The notes: generated by a model not told the origin, from the letters alone. 64,000 nt of DNA from JAGXSE01 sp040757295 (GCA_040757295.1 JBFLXH010000004.1:1-64000), one strand, 5' to 3'; positions 17,384-25,901 are shown, numbered from the stretch's first letter. Numbers and translations are program-made.

Positions 17384-18598
17384 TTAACCGCCTAGCTGGA
17401 AACTCTCATGCAGGGATCTGACAGCCCGTTCCATATCTATATTTTCTACCAAGCACCAGATGCTGGTGTAAGAATCGGCAGATTGCAGGATTTTTATGCC
17501 TTCCTTAGTAAATACCTCTACTATCTGGGCCATTACACCGGGGCGTCCGGTCATGCCTGCTCCAACAGCGGCAATTTTGGCACAGTTTTTTAATATTCGT
17601 GCCTGGATCCCCATGTTTTCCAAAACATCCTCAGCTTTAGCTGTAACCTCATTTTTCACGGTAAACATCACAGTACGAGGGGAAACATTAATAAAATCAA
17701 CACTTATTCCTGCGAGAGCAAGAGACTTAAAAGTCTTGAGCTGGATATCTTGGGGATGGCCTTCGTCAATATCAATCGTTATTTGGGTCAAATTGGGGGT
17801 ATGGGTAATTCCTGTAATCACCCTGTCCCTAAGGGAGATACTCCCCATTTCCCCTAAAGTGGTGACCAATGTTCCAGGGCTGTCGTTAAAGGTACACTTA
17901 ACCTTAATTGGAATATTTTTTTGCATGGCAATTTCTACAGCGCGAGGGTGAATAACTTTTGCCCCTTCATGGGCAAATTGGCAGGCTTCGGTATAACTTA
18001 CCGCACTGAGCGTTTTCGCTTCAGAGACTATTCGGGGATCTGCTGTTTTTATGCCATCCACATCGGTATAGATTTCAATTGCTTCTGCATCAAGAGCAAC
18101 TCCGAGGGCTGCTGCTGTAGTATCACTGCCTCCTCGTCCCAGGGTAGTTAGGTCCCCGTTTTCCGTGATACCCTGAAATCCAGCCACAACTACAACTTTC
18201 CCCTCCTTTAAATTATTTAGAATATTTTCCGGGTCAATCCTGAGAATCCTAGCGTCACCGAATTGGTCATTAGTGATTATTCCCGCCTGTGCCCCTGTCA
18301 AAAATATGGCTGGTGTGCCTAAACCACAAATTGCGCCAGTCATCAACACCCCTGATATGATTTCACCGCAGTTCAACAAGAGATCTGTTTCACGATAGCT
18401 GATATTCCCATTAGTCTCCAGGGCTAACTGGAGTAAGGTGTCTGTGGCATAGGGTGCGCCTTTCCTGCCCATTGCTGAAATAACTGCAACAACCGAGTAG
18501 CCCTGCTGTGTGGCATGAATAATTTTCTCGGCTACCATTAGACGCAGTTCCTGGGTTGCGACTGAGGTGCCCCCATATTTTTGCACCAAAATTCTCAC
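17384..18598 (-). CDS. dapG: Aspartate kinase (DapG type)
   Basis: Phosphorylates aspartate, the entry step for lysine, threonine, methionine and dipicolinate synthesis. The 404-residue protein starts VRILVQKYGGTSVA, the kinase N-terminal signature, and has GRGGSDTTA near residue 170. Two C-terminal ACT domains follow for feedback control. I chose the GTG at 18598: GGGAGAGAGG lies just upstream and the family begins there, whereas an ATG further up would overlap asd. Placement with asd and dapA mirrors B. subtilis dapG, whose product responds to diaminopimelate; effector specificity here is inferred from synteny. Confidence 0.94.
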   Translation of the reverse strand: MRILVQKYGGTSVATQELRLMVAEKIIHATQQGYSVVAVISAMGRKGAPYATDTLLQLALETNGNISYRETDLLLNCGEIISGVLMTGAICGLGTPAIFLTGAQAGIITNDQFGDARILRIDPENILNNLKEGKVVVVAGFQGITENGDLTTLGRGGSDTTAAALGVALDAEAIEIYTDVDGIKTADPRIVSEAKTLSAVSYTEACQFAHEGAKVIHPRAVEIAMQKNIPIKVKCTFNDSPGTLVTTLGEMGSISLRDRVITGITHTPNLTQITIDIDEGHPQDIQLKTFKSLALAGISVDFINVSPRTVMFTVKNEVTAKAEDVLENMGIQARILKNCAKIAAVGAGMTGRPGVMAQIVEVFTKEGIKILQSADSYTSIWCLVENIDMERAVRSLHESFQLGG

Positions 18599-18612
18599 TT
18601 GGCCTCTCTCCC

Positions 18613-19620
18613 TTACAGTAACTGATGTTGCACCAATAATTCGGCTATTTGAATAGCATTGGTGGCAGCGCCTTTTCGCAGCTGGTCGGCCACAACCCAC
18701 ATGCATAACCCATTTTTTGTGGAAATATCTTCCCGAATGCGACCGACAAATACTTCATCATGATTAGATGTATCTACTGGCATTGGATAGCGACGATTGG
18801 CAGGGTCATCAACAACCACCACGCCAGGGGCATTCCGCAGGAGGTTTCTTGCCTCTTCAGGAGTTATTTTTATTGCTGTTTCAATATTAATAGATTCGGA
18901 ATGGCTTCTTAATACTGGCACCCTGACAGTGGTAGCACAGATAGAAATCTCTTCATCGTGCAGTATTTTTCTTGTTTCATAAACCATTTTCATTTCTTCT
19001 TTAGTAAAATCCTTTTCAACAAAGACATCGATTTGCGGGATTAAGTTAAAAGCTATTTGGTAGGGGAAAGCTTTAACCTCAAAAGGCTGGCCCTGTAATA
19101 ACCATTTAGTTTGGTCGATCAGCTCTTCCATTGCTTCTTGCCCTGCTCCAGAGACTGCCTGGTACGTGGAAACAACAACTCTTTTTATTTTACCCGCATC
19201 ATGGAGGGGTTTTAAAGCAACGACCATCTGAATAGTAGAGCAGTTTGGATTAGCGATGATCCCTTGATGCAGCTTTACATCATCCGGATTGACTTCTGGA
19301 ACTACCAGGGGAACTGTTGGGTCTAAGCGAAATGTACTACTGTTGTCAATAACCGTTGCGCCGCGCCGGACTGCCTCATGAGCAAATTCCTTACTTGCGC
19401 CGCCTCCTGCAAAGAGAGCCAGGTCAATACCGTCAAAGGAATCTGCTCTGGTTTCTTCAATTATTAATTCTTGATCACCATAAGAAACCAGTTGGCCTGC
19501 CGACCGGCTGGTAGCCAAAAGTTTGAGTTTTCCTACCGGAAATTTCCTTTCTAACAGTATTTCAATTAAGGTTTTTCCAACGGCTCCCGTCCCAACAATA
19601 GCAACATTATATTTTTTCAC
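18613..19620 (-). CDS. asd: Aspartate-semialdehyde dehydrogenase
   Basis: NADPH-dependent reduction of aspartyl phosphate to the semialdehyde shared by lysine and dipicolinate synthesis. The 335-residue protein has the nucleotide-binding GTGAVGKT near residue 10, the catalytic C127 in NPNCSTIQ, and SGAGQ. I chose the GTG at 19620 because AGGAGGG lies about 10 bases upstream and the product then begins VKKYNVAIVG as in the family. Fifteen bases separate it from dapG. Confidence 0.96.
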   Translation of the reverse strand: MKKYNVAIVGTGAVGKTLIEILLERKFPVGKLKLLATSRSAGQLVSYGDQELIIEETRADSFDGIDLALFAGGGASKEFAHEAVRRGATVIDNSSTFRLDPTVPLVVPEVNPDDVKLHQGIIANPNCSTIQMVVALKPLHDAGKIKRVVVSTYQAVSGAGQEAMEELIDQTKWLLQGQPFEVKAFPYQIAFNLIPQIDVFVEKDFTKEEMKMVYETRKILHDEEISICATTVRVPVLRSHSESINIETAIKITPEEARNLLRNAPGVVVVDDPANRRYPMPVDTSNHDEVFVGRIREDISTKNGLCMWVVADQLRKGAATNAIQIAELLVQHQLL

Positions 19621-19715
19621 TCGCCTTTCTCCCTCCTGCGAAAGTTTTTGACTGGCATGCATTTTCGAAATTCCAAGCAGGGTAAACTATAGGTTTAAAT
19701 TTAAGAGCAAAAGTA

Positions 19716-20303
19716 TTAGTAGCTAACTAATAGCGGTTGAAGCTGTTTTCCGGCCAATGCAGCCAAAATGGTATCCAGGGTTAACTCCATCTTAGATTTT
19801 AAGGAATTAACTTTGTTAATCGGATCATCTTGTCCGAAGGGGATCATATAAATGTTTTTTGTGTTTATTAATGTAGCCCAATTTTTTGCATTTGCACCTA
19901 AGCCGTCATTGGTTGAAATCCCAATTACCAGCGGTTTTTGGTTCCTTAAATGAGCTTTAGCGGCCATTAGCACAGGGCCATCGGTTATCCCATTGGCCAT
20001 TTTTGCTAAAGTATTACCAGTACAGGGAGAAACAACCAAAACATGAAAAAACCCCTTTGGTCCAATCGGCTCAACTTCTACAATGGATGTCAGCACCGGA
20101 TTACCTGTCATTTCCTCCAATTCCTGCAGCAATGCTTCTGCTTGATTAAATCGGGTACTTGTTTCCTGGATACTTACAGAAGCAATCGGAAAAATTTTTG
20201 CACCCTGTTCGATTAAATGGCGTATTTCCGGCAGTACCTCCTGAATAGTGCAATGAGAGCCAGTTAGTGCAAAACCGATGTTAATACCGTCTAATTTTTT
20301 CAT
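19716..20303 (-). CDS. dpaB: Dipicolinate synthase subunit B
   Basis: Flavoprotein-fold subunit of the mother-cell enzyme that makes spore dipicolinic acid from the dapA product. The 195-residue protein has flavoprotein motifs GFALTGSHCT near the N-terminus, VVSPCTGNTLAKMANGITD near 95-113, and ISTNDGLGANAKN. The start overlaps the end of dpaA by 23 bases and has GGAGGTG upstream. The gene marks the organism as a spore-former. A 95-base gap to asd follows in which I see no hairpin terminator. Confidence 0.95.
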   Translation of the reverse strand: MKKLDGINIGFALTGSHCTIQEVLPEIRHLIEQGAKIFPIASVSIQETSTRFNQAEALLQELEEMTGNPVLTSIVEVEPIGPKGFFHVLVVSPCTGNTLAKMANGITDGPVLMAAKAHLRNQKPLVIGISTNDGLGANAKNWATLINTKNIYMIPFGQDDPINKVNSLKSKMELTLDTILAALAGKQLQPLLVSY

Positions 20304-21222
20304 TATGCGGCACCTCCAAATTGGTTTGTTGGGCCGCGACTTTTTCTTTGATCATGGGAGGCAGGACTTTCGCAAGAATCCTTCCTGCAGTAACCGACGC
20401 TACTTTTCCGGGAAGTCCTGGCGCCAGGATGGCCTTAATTCCGAGCTGAGCCGCCGCTTGAAAATCCGTACCACCAGGCTGTGCAGCCAAGTCAACAATC
20501 AACGATCCTTGCTTTACCTTTTTGAGCACTTCAGATGTCAGAACCAACGCTGGTACTGTGTTATATATTATCTGAGCGGCCTGAATATTTTCAGCTAAAT
20601 CCGAAAAGATCATGGTCTGAAAGCCCATTTGATAGCCCCTAGCCAAATCGCCAGGTTTGCGTGCAACTATGGTAGTATGGGCGCCCATCGCACTGCATAG
20701 ATGGGCCAGGGTAAAACCTGTCCTGCCCATTCCTAGTATGAAGATGTTGCTACCATGAATAGTAATAGGTAATTCTTGCATTGCTATTTGTACGGCGCCC
20801 TCGGCGGTCGGAATGGAGTTTAAAATTGCTATTTCGTCAATTTCTGCAATTTCGATCAACGTAATGTTATATTTGCGGGCAAGGTCTCGAAGAAATGGTT
20901 TAGCCGTACCAATAAAAATTGAAGTTTGAGGTGGGATTTTTTTAATAACGTCTTCGGAAAAAACTATTTTCTCCGTTGCATAAACAGCCCGGATCACACC
21001 TTTCTCGTCTGTTCCAGGCATAGGTAGAATCACTGCATCAGCATTATTAATACCGTCCAAGATATCTGCTACCACTTCAGCGCCAGCCAATTCTGGTCTG
21101 CTTTCAGGATAACCTACTACCTTGACTATGGCGCCCAAACGAATTAGTTCAGGTATCAAAACCAGTTCGCGGTCATCACCACCCAATACCGCAATTCTAA
21201 TTCCGTTAAGCAATTGCCTCAT
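20281..21222 (-). CDS. dpaA: Dipicolinate synthase subunit A
   Basis: NAD(P)-binding subunit of dipicolinate synthase (SpoVFA). The 313-residue protein begins MRQLLNGIRIAVLGGDDRELVLIPEL, a family hallmark, and has a second nucleotide-binding motif, LGMGRTGFTLA, near residue 164. I chose the ATG at 21222, with GGGAGG 6 bases upstream; a GTG two codons earlier abuts the ribosome site. It lies between dapB and dpaB in the lysine operon. A candidate sigma-K promoter in the preceding gap would allow mother-cell expression during sporulation. Confidence 0.95.
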   Translation of the reverse strand: MRQLLNGIRIAVLGGDDRELVLIPELIRLGAIVKVVGYPESRPELAGAEVVADILDGINNADAVILPMPGTDEKGVIRAVYATEKIVFSEDVIKKIPPQTSIFIGTAKPFLRDLARKYNITLIEIAEIDEIAILNSIPTAEGAVQIAMQELPITIHGSNIFILGMGRTGFTLAHLCSAMGAHTTIVARKPGDLARGYQMGFQTMIFSDLAENIQAAQIIYNTVPALVLTSEVLKKVKQGSLIVDLAAQPGGTDFQAAAQLGIKAILAPGLPGKVASVTAGRILAKVLPPMIKEKVAAQQTNLEVPHNEKIRRY

Positions 21223-21257
21223 AGTCACCCTCCCCCACTAGCATCTCGCGACCACTA

Positions 21258-21286
21258 CAATATATGTGGAGGGGGGAATGGAGGTT
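21258..21286 (-). promoter_or_regulatory. Candidate sigma-K sporulation promoter of dpaA
   Basis: The minus strand has AACC (21283-21286), a 16-base spacer and CATATATTG (21258-21266). The sigma-K consensus is mACm, 16-17 bases, CATAnnnTA, so only the last base differs. It lies 36 bases upstream of dpaA, whose B. subtilis homologue is sigma-K dependent. The motif is short, so chance occurrence is possible. Confidence 0.45.
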
Positions 21287-21302
21287 ACCCCGGAATCCAT
21301 AT

Positions 21303-22103
21303 TTAAAGCAAATTCTCTAAGCCGTAAACAAGACCTTTGCTCTCCATCACCTTTTCAATAGCTAAAAGGACGCCTGGAACAAAGGATTCCCGGTTAAAAG
21401 AATCGTGTTTAATTGTCAGGGCTTGGCCTGAACCGCCGAATATTACTTCTTGGTGAGCAATCAATCCTGGGAGGCGAACGCTGTGAATGTGAATACCATT
21501 ATAAACTGCTCCCCGCGCACCGGGATACTTCTCGCTGCTTTGAATAGTGTCTATTTTTAAGTCAATTATATTTTGGGCAATCATTTCAGCAGTTTTTAAT
21601 GCGGTGCCGGAAGGCGCATCCAGTTTCATTTCATGATGCAGTTCTATAATCTCAATTCTAGGAAAATAGCGGGCAGCTTCTTGGGCAAAACGCATCATTA
21701 ATACCGCGCCTATGGCGAAATTGGGGGCCACCACTGCGGATAGATTGTTTTGTTCACATAGGACATGTATTTCATCAAGATCAGCAGGAGTTATCCCGGT
21801 TGTTCCGACGACGGGTCGGACTCCGGCTGTAAGGGCAATGCGGATATTTTTCATTACCGTAGCCGGTTGTGTAAAATCAACCATAATATCAGGTTTTGTT
21901 TCCCTAATCACGTCGGTCAAATTTGATGCAATGAAAACTCCGGCGGGAGGTAAACCTAATAGCAATCCAATGTCTTGATCAATATTATTCATGTCAACCG
22001 CTGCTACCAGTTGATACTTTTTTGACTGAAGCAAAGCCTTTGCAATCTCCTGACCGACCCGGCCAAATGCTCCAGTAACAACAACTTTAATTTTACTAGT
22101 CAT
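21303..22103 (-). CDS. dapB: 4-hydroxy-tetrahydrodipicolinate reductase
   Basis: Reduces the dapA product towards tetrahydrodipicolinate with NAD(P)H. The 266-residue protein has GAFGRVGQ at 11-18, VDFTQPATV, VGTTG and the catalytic block H156-H157-x2-K160-x-D162-APSGTA. It is the first gene after the lysine riboswitch, so lysine should shut down transcription of this and, through the operon, downstream genes. Confidence 0.97.
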   Translation of the reverse strand: MTSKIKVVVTGAFGRVGQEIAKALLQSKKYQLVAAVDMNNIDQDIGLLLGLPPAGVFIASNLTDVIRETKPDIMVDFTQPATVMKNIRIALTAGVRPVVGTTGITPADLDEIHVLCEQNNLSAVVAPNFAIGAVLMMRFAQEAARYFPRIEIIELHHEMKLDAPSGTALKTAEMIAQNIIDLKIDTIQSSEKYPGARGAVYNGIHIHSVRLPGLIAHQEVIFGGSGQALTIKHDSFNRESFVPGVLLAIEKVMESKGLVYGLENLL

Positions 22104-22163
22104 TTAGAAAATCCTCCTAAAAAATAAGGTAAGGTAATTAAGCCTACCTTAGGCAGGCATTCC

Positions 22164-22199
22164 CTAAAAAATTAAAAGCGCTGAGCAGCTGCTCAACGC
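22164..22199 (-). terminator. Riboswitch-controlled terminator before dapB
   Basis: On the minus strand GCGTTGAGCAG pairs with CTGCTCAGCGC (one G-U) at 22178-22199, followed by TTTTAATTTTTT. It lies between the lysine aptamer and dapB, the expected site of an expression platform. An adjacent AAATGCC / GGTATTT hairpin (22201-22219) may belong to the switching arms. Confidence 0.85.
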
Positions 22200-22241
22200 C
22201 AAATACCTTCGTGGCATTTAAGGCAACGCCCATCTCCCCTT

Positions 22242-22424
22242 GTGAGATAGTGCTCCACTAAAGGGCCGGGATACCCTTTAATGACAGTCATGCATTTATT
22301 AAATGCATGCCCAGCCTAAAGGAAAGAGGGGGAATCTCCTTTGGCTTCGGCGGACATCCCTTTCACGCGGAAGCACCCCGCTTTAATCCCGTGCTAATCT
22401 TGATGGACCGCTCCTCTACCTCAC
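22242..22424 (-). ncRNA. Lysine riboswitch (L box) aptamer
   Basis: The minus strand carries the conserved L-box elements: GTGAGGTAG AGGAGCG at the 5' end, CGCCGAAG with flanking helices, the long arm GGGCATGCATTT / AATGCATGACTGTC, and TGGAGCACTATCTCAC at the 3' end. GTGAGGTAG (22416-22424) pairs with CTATCTCAC (22242-22250) as P1, with one wobble. A terminator and then dapB follow. Lysine binding is expected to favour termination. The assignment comes from conserved sequence plus the fact that the operon makes lysine precursors. Confidence 0.93.
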
Positions 22425-22458
22425 CTCAAGTTGAGATGAGGTTTATTTATTAGAAGTA

Positions 22459-22487
22459 ATACTAACATAAATTTGGAAACATGTCAA
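22459..22487 (-). promoter_or_regulatory. sigma-A promoter of the lysine operon
   Basis: The minus strand has a perfect -35 TTGACA (22482-22487), a 17-base spacer and TAGTAT (22459-22464). It lies just downstream of ylmC and places the transcript start near 22452, upstream of the lysine aptamer. Confidence 0.8.
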
Positions 22488-22504
22488 CGCGAGCACAAAG
22501 CAAA

Positions 22505-22768
22505 CTACATTTTCCGTTGACGTTTATTATTCCGGTCCATTTCCACTATTATTACTTCATCGCCGATTTTTTTAACCGATTCCCAAGGAATAATCATTTG
22601 ACCGCGATTAGCAAACAAGCGGCTGAGCCCATTTTTCCCCGGAATAATTATTGCATCTACAATACCACTGGCGGAATCAATAATCAGATCTGAATCCCCG
22701 ATGGTGCCTAACCTGGCTCCGTCATAAATATTTACAATTTCTTTGCCAATGAGCTCGCTCAGTTTCAC
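22505..22768 (-). CDS. YlmC/YmxH family sporulation protein
   Basis: An 87-residue PRC-barrel protein of the YlmC/YmxH family, conserved in endospore formers and of unknown biochemical role. It reads VKLSELIGKEIVNIYDGARLGTIGDSDL, then DAIIIPG and IPWESVKKIGDEVIIVE. I chose the GTG at 22768, with GAGG 8 bases upstream and the typical family start; a GTG three codons earlier is possible. It lies between mlpA-type genes and the dipicolinate genes exactly as ymxH does in B. subtilis. Confidence 0.85.
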   Translation of the reverse strand: MKLSELIGKEIVNIYDGARLGTIGDSDLIIDSASGIVDAIIIPGKNGLSRLFANRGQMIIPWESVKKIGDEVIIVEMDRNNKRQRKM

Positions 22769-22770
22769 CT

Positions 22771-23100
22771 TTACCACCTCACTCTTCGCAAACGGGATAC
22801 AGAAATGCCTATTGTTTGGAGAGCTGCCAGGATCATGGATAATAAGGCCAGAGGATTAAAACCAAGGCCATAGACTTTAATCGTTGCCGGTACCGATATG
22901 TCCAAAAAAGTTGTTACCAATTCCAAGCTAAGATATATTCCCCCCGCTATGCCAATTAGTTCTGAAATGGCTTTGGACAGCGGGCTGGCAGTACCATTTG
23001 GGTGTAGAGGCCTTAATAAGTTAGTTTTTGACCTTAAAATAGCTAACGCTATTAACCCTCCCAACAAAAGAGCAAAAAGCGCCCACCGTTTTAAGTCCAT
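22771..23100 (-). CDS. Small membrane protein of unknown function
   Basis: I do not recognise a family. From the ATG at 23100 the protein is 109 residues with three likely hydrophobic segments (about 6-22, 45-64 and 75-97), short polar links and a basic C-terminus (SRLRRVRW). An in-frame ATG at 23133 would add HHRHK-rich residues; GGCGGGGAT before 23100 makes the shorter form likelier. It ends 2 bases before the ylmC start, so translation is probably coupled. Placement next to ylmC suggests, but does not show, a spore-related envelope role. Confidence 0.6.
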   Translation of the reverse strand: MDLKRWALFALLLGGLIALAILRSKTNLLRPLHPNGTASPLSKAISELIGIAGGIYLSLELVTTFLDISVPATIKVYGLGFNPLALLSMILAALQTIGISVSRLRRVRW

Positions 23101-23165
23101 ATCCCCGCCCCCTGCCTTATGTCTATGATGCAAATGGACAGGATATGCATGGCCTTTCAGAAAGT

Positions 23166-23528
23166 TTATGGTATAGATTCATAACCTTGTTTGGCAGAAG
23201 TCCCGTTTTGTCGCGCAAAGTTTTCCTGATTTTTGAGCTTATAAGCCTCAAAAAGTTCTTGTGATGTTATGTCCATTTTAATACACATGCTAGTAAAAAA
23301 ATGAAGGATATCCACCAATTCTTCTTTTATTTTTTCCCGGTCCAAAGGCTTTGGGTTCTTCCACCATTTAAAGTTTACTTCATTCAGCAGTTCTCCCAGT
23401 TCAGCGATAATTGCCATAACTTCCTTTTGCAGCCATGTTTCTTGATCGAGATCCTTCAAGCTTCTACGGCGGCATAACTCGTCATCAAAGGCTTTTTGCA
23501 GCTGAAAAATATAGTCTAATTTATCCAT
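23166..23528 (-). CDS. Dimeric all-alpha dUTP diphosphatase
   Basis: Hydrolyses dUTP to dUMP and pyrophosphate, keeping uracil out of DNA. The 120-residue helical protein carries the MazG-like metal motifs of the dUTPase_2 family: AELGELLNE near 42-50, FKWWKN, and EELVDILHFFTSMCIKM near 68-85, then YKLKNQENFARQNG. I chose the ATG at 23528 because AAGGGG lies 8 bases upstream; a GTG three codons earlier abuts that site. It follows the M16 peptidase gene by 13 bases. A broader NTP-pyrophosphatase role cannot be excluded. Confidence 0.78.
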   Translation of the reverse strand: MDKLDYIFQLQKAFDDELCRRRSLKDLDQETWLQKEVMAIIAELGELLNEVNFKWWKNPKPLDREKIKEELVDILHFFTSMCIKMDITSQELFEAYKLKNQENFARQNGTSAKQGYESIP

Positions 23529-23541
23529 ATTATTCACCCCT

Positions 23542-24795
23542 TCAAACCAAATCTTTTAGGGATAAGTCTTTATGAATTACTGGGCCAATAGAAGTAAATG
23601 TTAAATTGTCTAATAAAAAAAGCCGCTTAGCTAAGGATTTAACTGCCTCCAAATCAACGGCAGCTATTTTATTAAGAATCTCTTCAATGGTAATTACCCG
23701 GTCAAAACATATTTCAGTTTTTCCAAGGCGCATCATGCGGTTATTTACATTTTCCAAGCTTAATAATAAGTTGCCTTTAAGCTGTTGTTTTGTTCTTTTT
23801 AGCTCTCCTTCAGAGATCCCTTCTGAACCTAGCTTTAATAACTCCTTAACAATGAGGCGCAACACTGCTTCTAAGTTGTCAGGGCTTGTGCCAGCATAAA
23901 TTGTAAACAAACCGGAATCTCGATAGGCAGTCTGATAGGAATAGACAGAATAGGCCAGTCCCCTTTCCTCACGGATTTCCTGAAACAAGCGGGAACTGAG
24001 TCCGCCCCCTAACACGTTATTTAAAACGTTTAATACATAGATGTCATCATCGTCTTGGGCTAGTCCCGGACCACCCAAGCAAATTTGAAGCTGTTCCAGG
24101 TCTTTTTGCGCCATTAATACAGTTGCCCCAGCCACAGGAGGTTCTGATTCTATTCCATCGTGCCCTGCAGCCATATTCCCGAAATAGCCGGATATTTGGT
24201 CCACTACATTTTTGTGTTCAATATTTCCGGCAATGGCAATAACGGTATTGTTTGCAGTATACCGATTTCGGCAGTATTCCAACAGATCGGCACATTGTAT
24301 TTTTTTGAGGCTATCAATCGTTCCAATAATCGGTCTTCCAAGAGGATGATTGGGCCAGACTGCATTAGCAAATAAATCATGGACCAGTTCATCTGGGGAA
24401 TCTTCGTACATTTTTATTTCTTCCATAATAACATTTTTTTCTTTTTCAATTTCTTTTGGTTCAAACAAGGAGTTGAAATACATATCGGCCAAAACATCCA
24501 TAGCGGTGTCCAGATTTTCTGCTAATACCTTTGCGTAATAACACGTATACTCTTTAGCTGTAAAAGCGTTTAAAGTGCCGCCAATTGCTTCCAACTCTTC
24601 GGCAATTTTTCTTGCTGAACGTTTGGCAGTGCCTTTAAAAAGCATGTGCTCAACGAAATGGGAAATGCCATGATTATGATCTTTTTCGTAGCGTGAACCT
24701 GTTTTTACCCAAATACCGATTGACGCTGAATGAATAGATTTAATTTCCTCAGTTACTAACCTAACTCCATTAGGTAGGGTCTCTTTGATATACAT
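23542..24795 (-). CDS. M16 family zinc peptidase (MlpA/YmxG type)
   Basis: A 417-residue member of the pitrilysin/processing-peptidase family. The inverted zinc motif H46-F-V-E49-H50 lies in ISHFVEHMLFKGT, with the distal Glu in the following EKEKNVIMEEI helix. The C-terminal half has GGGLSSRLFQEIREERGLAYSVYS typical of the non-catalytic repeat. Position between the deacetylase and the ylmC gene matches mlpA of B. subtilis. No signal peptide is visible, so it is probably cytoplasmic. Substrate unknown. Confidence 0.9.
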   Translation of the reverse strand: MYIKETLPNGVRLVTEEIKSIHSASIGIWVKTGSRYEKDHNHGISHFVEHMLFKGTAKRSARKIAEELEAIGGTLNAFTAKEYTCYYAKVLAENLDTAMDVLADMYFNSLFEPKEIEKEKNVIMEEIKMYEDSPDELVHDLFANAVWPNHPLGRPIIGTIDSLKKIQCADLLEYCRNRYTANNTVIAIAGNIEHKNVVDQISGYFGNMAAGHDGIESEPPVAGATVLMAQKDLEQLQICLGGPGLAQDDDDIYVLNVLNNVLGGGLSSRLFQEIREERGLAYSVYSYQTAYRDSGLFTIYAGTSPDNLEAVLRLIVKELLKLGSEGISEGELKRTKQQLKGNLLLSLENVNNRMMRLGKTEICFDRVITIEEILNKIAAVDLEAVKSLAKRLFLLDNLTFTSIGPVIHKDLSLKDLV

Positions 24796-24866
24796 TTTTC
24801 GGTTCCCCCTTGCTTAGCCTTCTGATGCTTTCGATTAAAGTGCCGGAATTCCTGCACAATATCGAA

Positions 24867-24894
24867 ACAATAGTCCAATTAGTATTCCTTTCAA
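24867..24894 (-). promoter_or_regulatory. Candidate promoter for the M16 peptidase gene
   Basis: The minus strand has TTGAAA (24889-24894), a 16-base spacer and TATTGT (24867-24872), 72 bases before the M16 start. The 270-base gap (24796-25065) otherwise holds an A/T-rich stretch and no gene I can support. Confidence 0.4.
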
Positions 24895-25065
24895 GGCTTG
24901 GACACCTTTTGTTAAAAAAAAAGTTTCTCACCCTCCTTCCTGGTCCCTGGTTAAATGGAGGAAGGTATAAGAAAAATGGTTTTTCTAAGCTTATTATTTC
25001 ATTATTTACGTAATTAATTAAATAACAATGCTAACAGCCGAGTTTCCATCATAAAACTAAAAGCA

Positions 25066-25788
25066 TCAAGGTTCTTCAACTATCTGTTTCAATAATAATA
25101 TGTCATATCCCTCTTGTTTTAAATACGAAATGAGAGCCGGCAGAGCTTTAACGGTGACTGGTTTTGGATGCATTAAAATTATTGCGCCATTTTGCGTTTT
25201 GCCTTTGATCCGATTTAAGAAATCCGCCTCGCTAGTAGAAGGATGCCAATCAATAGTGTCAATTGTCCACATTATAGTGCGATAGCCCAATTCCCAAGCT
25301 GCGGACACAACATGAGGTTTTTTCTCCCCATAGGGCGGAGCAAAAAACTTGGTTCGATGCTGAGTTAACTCGAATATGATTTTTTCAGTTTTTTCAATCT
25401 CGCTTTTGTTATCCTGCTTGCTCAATCTATCTGCATGGGGATGGGAATATCCGTGATTTTCAATTTGGTGGCCTTGGGCGTAAATCTTTTTAATTAGTTC
25501 TGGGTTTTTCCTAGCCCATCGTCCGGTTACAAAAAAGGTTGCCTTAACATTATGATTCCGTAGAACCTCCAGCAGGGCAGGAATCGTTTCCTCACCCCAG
25601 TCAACATTAAATGTAAAGGATACTGCCTTTTTATTGAAATCCCCTCGATAAATAGGCGCAACTTGCATAGTTGTTACAATTAATTCCTGTCTTTTTACTC
25701 CTTGCAGAATGATGCCAAAGATGGTAGCCAGCAAAACAGCAACAATCAATTTGGACAACTGTTTTTGACTCCAATACATTATATACAC
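25066..25788 (-). CDS. PdaB/YlxY-like polysaccharide deacetylase
   Basis: A 240-residue membrane-anchored NodB-fold protein. After one N-terminal helix (about 10-30) the catalytic domain shows FTFNVDWGEE, KATFFVTGRWA, the metal-binding HGYSHPH, FFAPPYGEK and MWTIDTIDW, as in PdaB and YlxY of spore-formers. The first motif reads TFN where active enzymes have TFD, so the usual catalytic base may be missing. I chose the GTG at 25788, with GGAGG 7 bases upstream; an open frame reaching 25947 would run back through the thl terminator. Normally this gene follows pnp; here an acyl-CoA island intervenes. Confidence 0.82.
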   Translation of the reverse strand: MYIMYWSQKQLSKLIVAVLLATIFGIILQGVKRQELIVTTMQVAPIYRGDFNKKAVSFTFNVDWGEETIPALLEVLRNHNVKATFFVTGRWARKNPELIKKIYAQGHQIENHGYSHPHADRLSKQDNKSEIEKTEKIIFELTQHRTKFFAPPYGEKKPHVVSAAWELGYRTIMWTIDTIDWHPSTSEADFLNRIKGKTQNGAIILMHPKPVTVKALPALISYLKQEGYDILLLKQIVEEP

Positions 25789-25840
25789 GCTTCCACCTCC
25801 CACACAGGTAATATATTCAGTAATAAGCCATGTTATTAAC

Positions 25841-25876
25841 AAAAGAAAAAAGGCAATCTGGAAATAAGATTGCCTT
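25841..25876 (-). terminator. Terminator of the etf-hbd-crt-thl operon
   Basis: The inverted repeat AAGGCAATCT / AGATTGCCTT with a 7-base loop (25850-25876) is followed on the minus strand by TTTTTCTTTT. It lies 25 bases past the thl stop. Confidence 0.9.
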
Positions 25877-25901
25877 AAAAATAAAATATTTATTAAGTTT
25901 G

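Noticed and set aside
24810..25013. A 67-codon plus-strand frame in the gap before the M16 gene
   Set aside because: No ribosome site; composition and position look like intergenic A/T-rich DNA. It would be the only plus-strand gene in the window.
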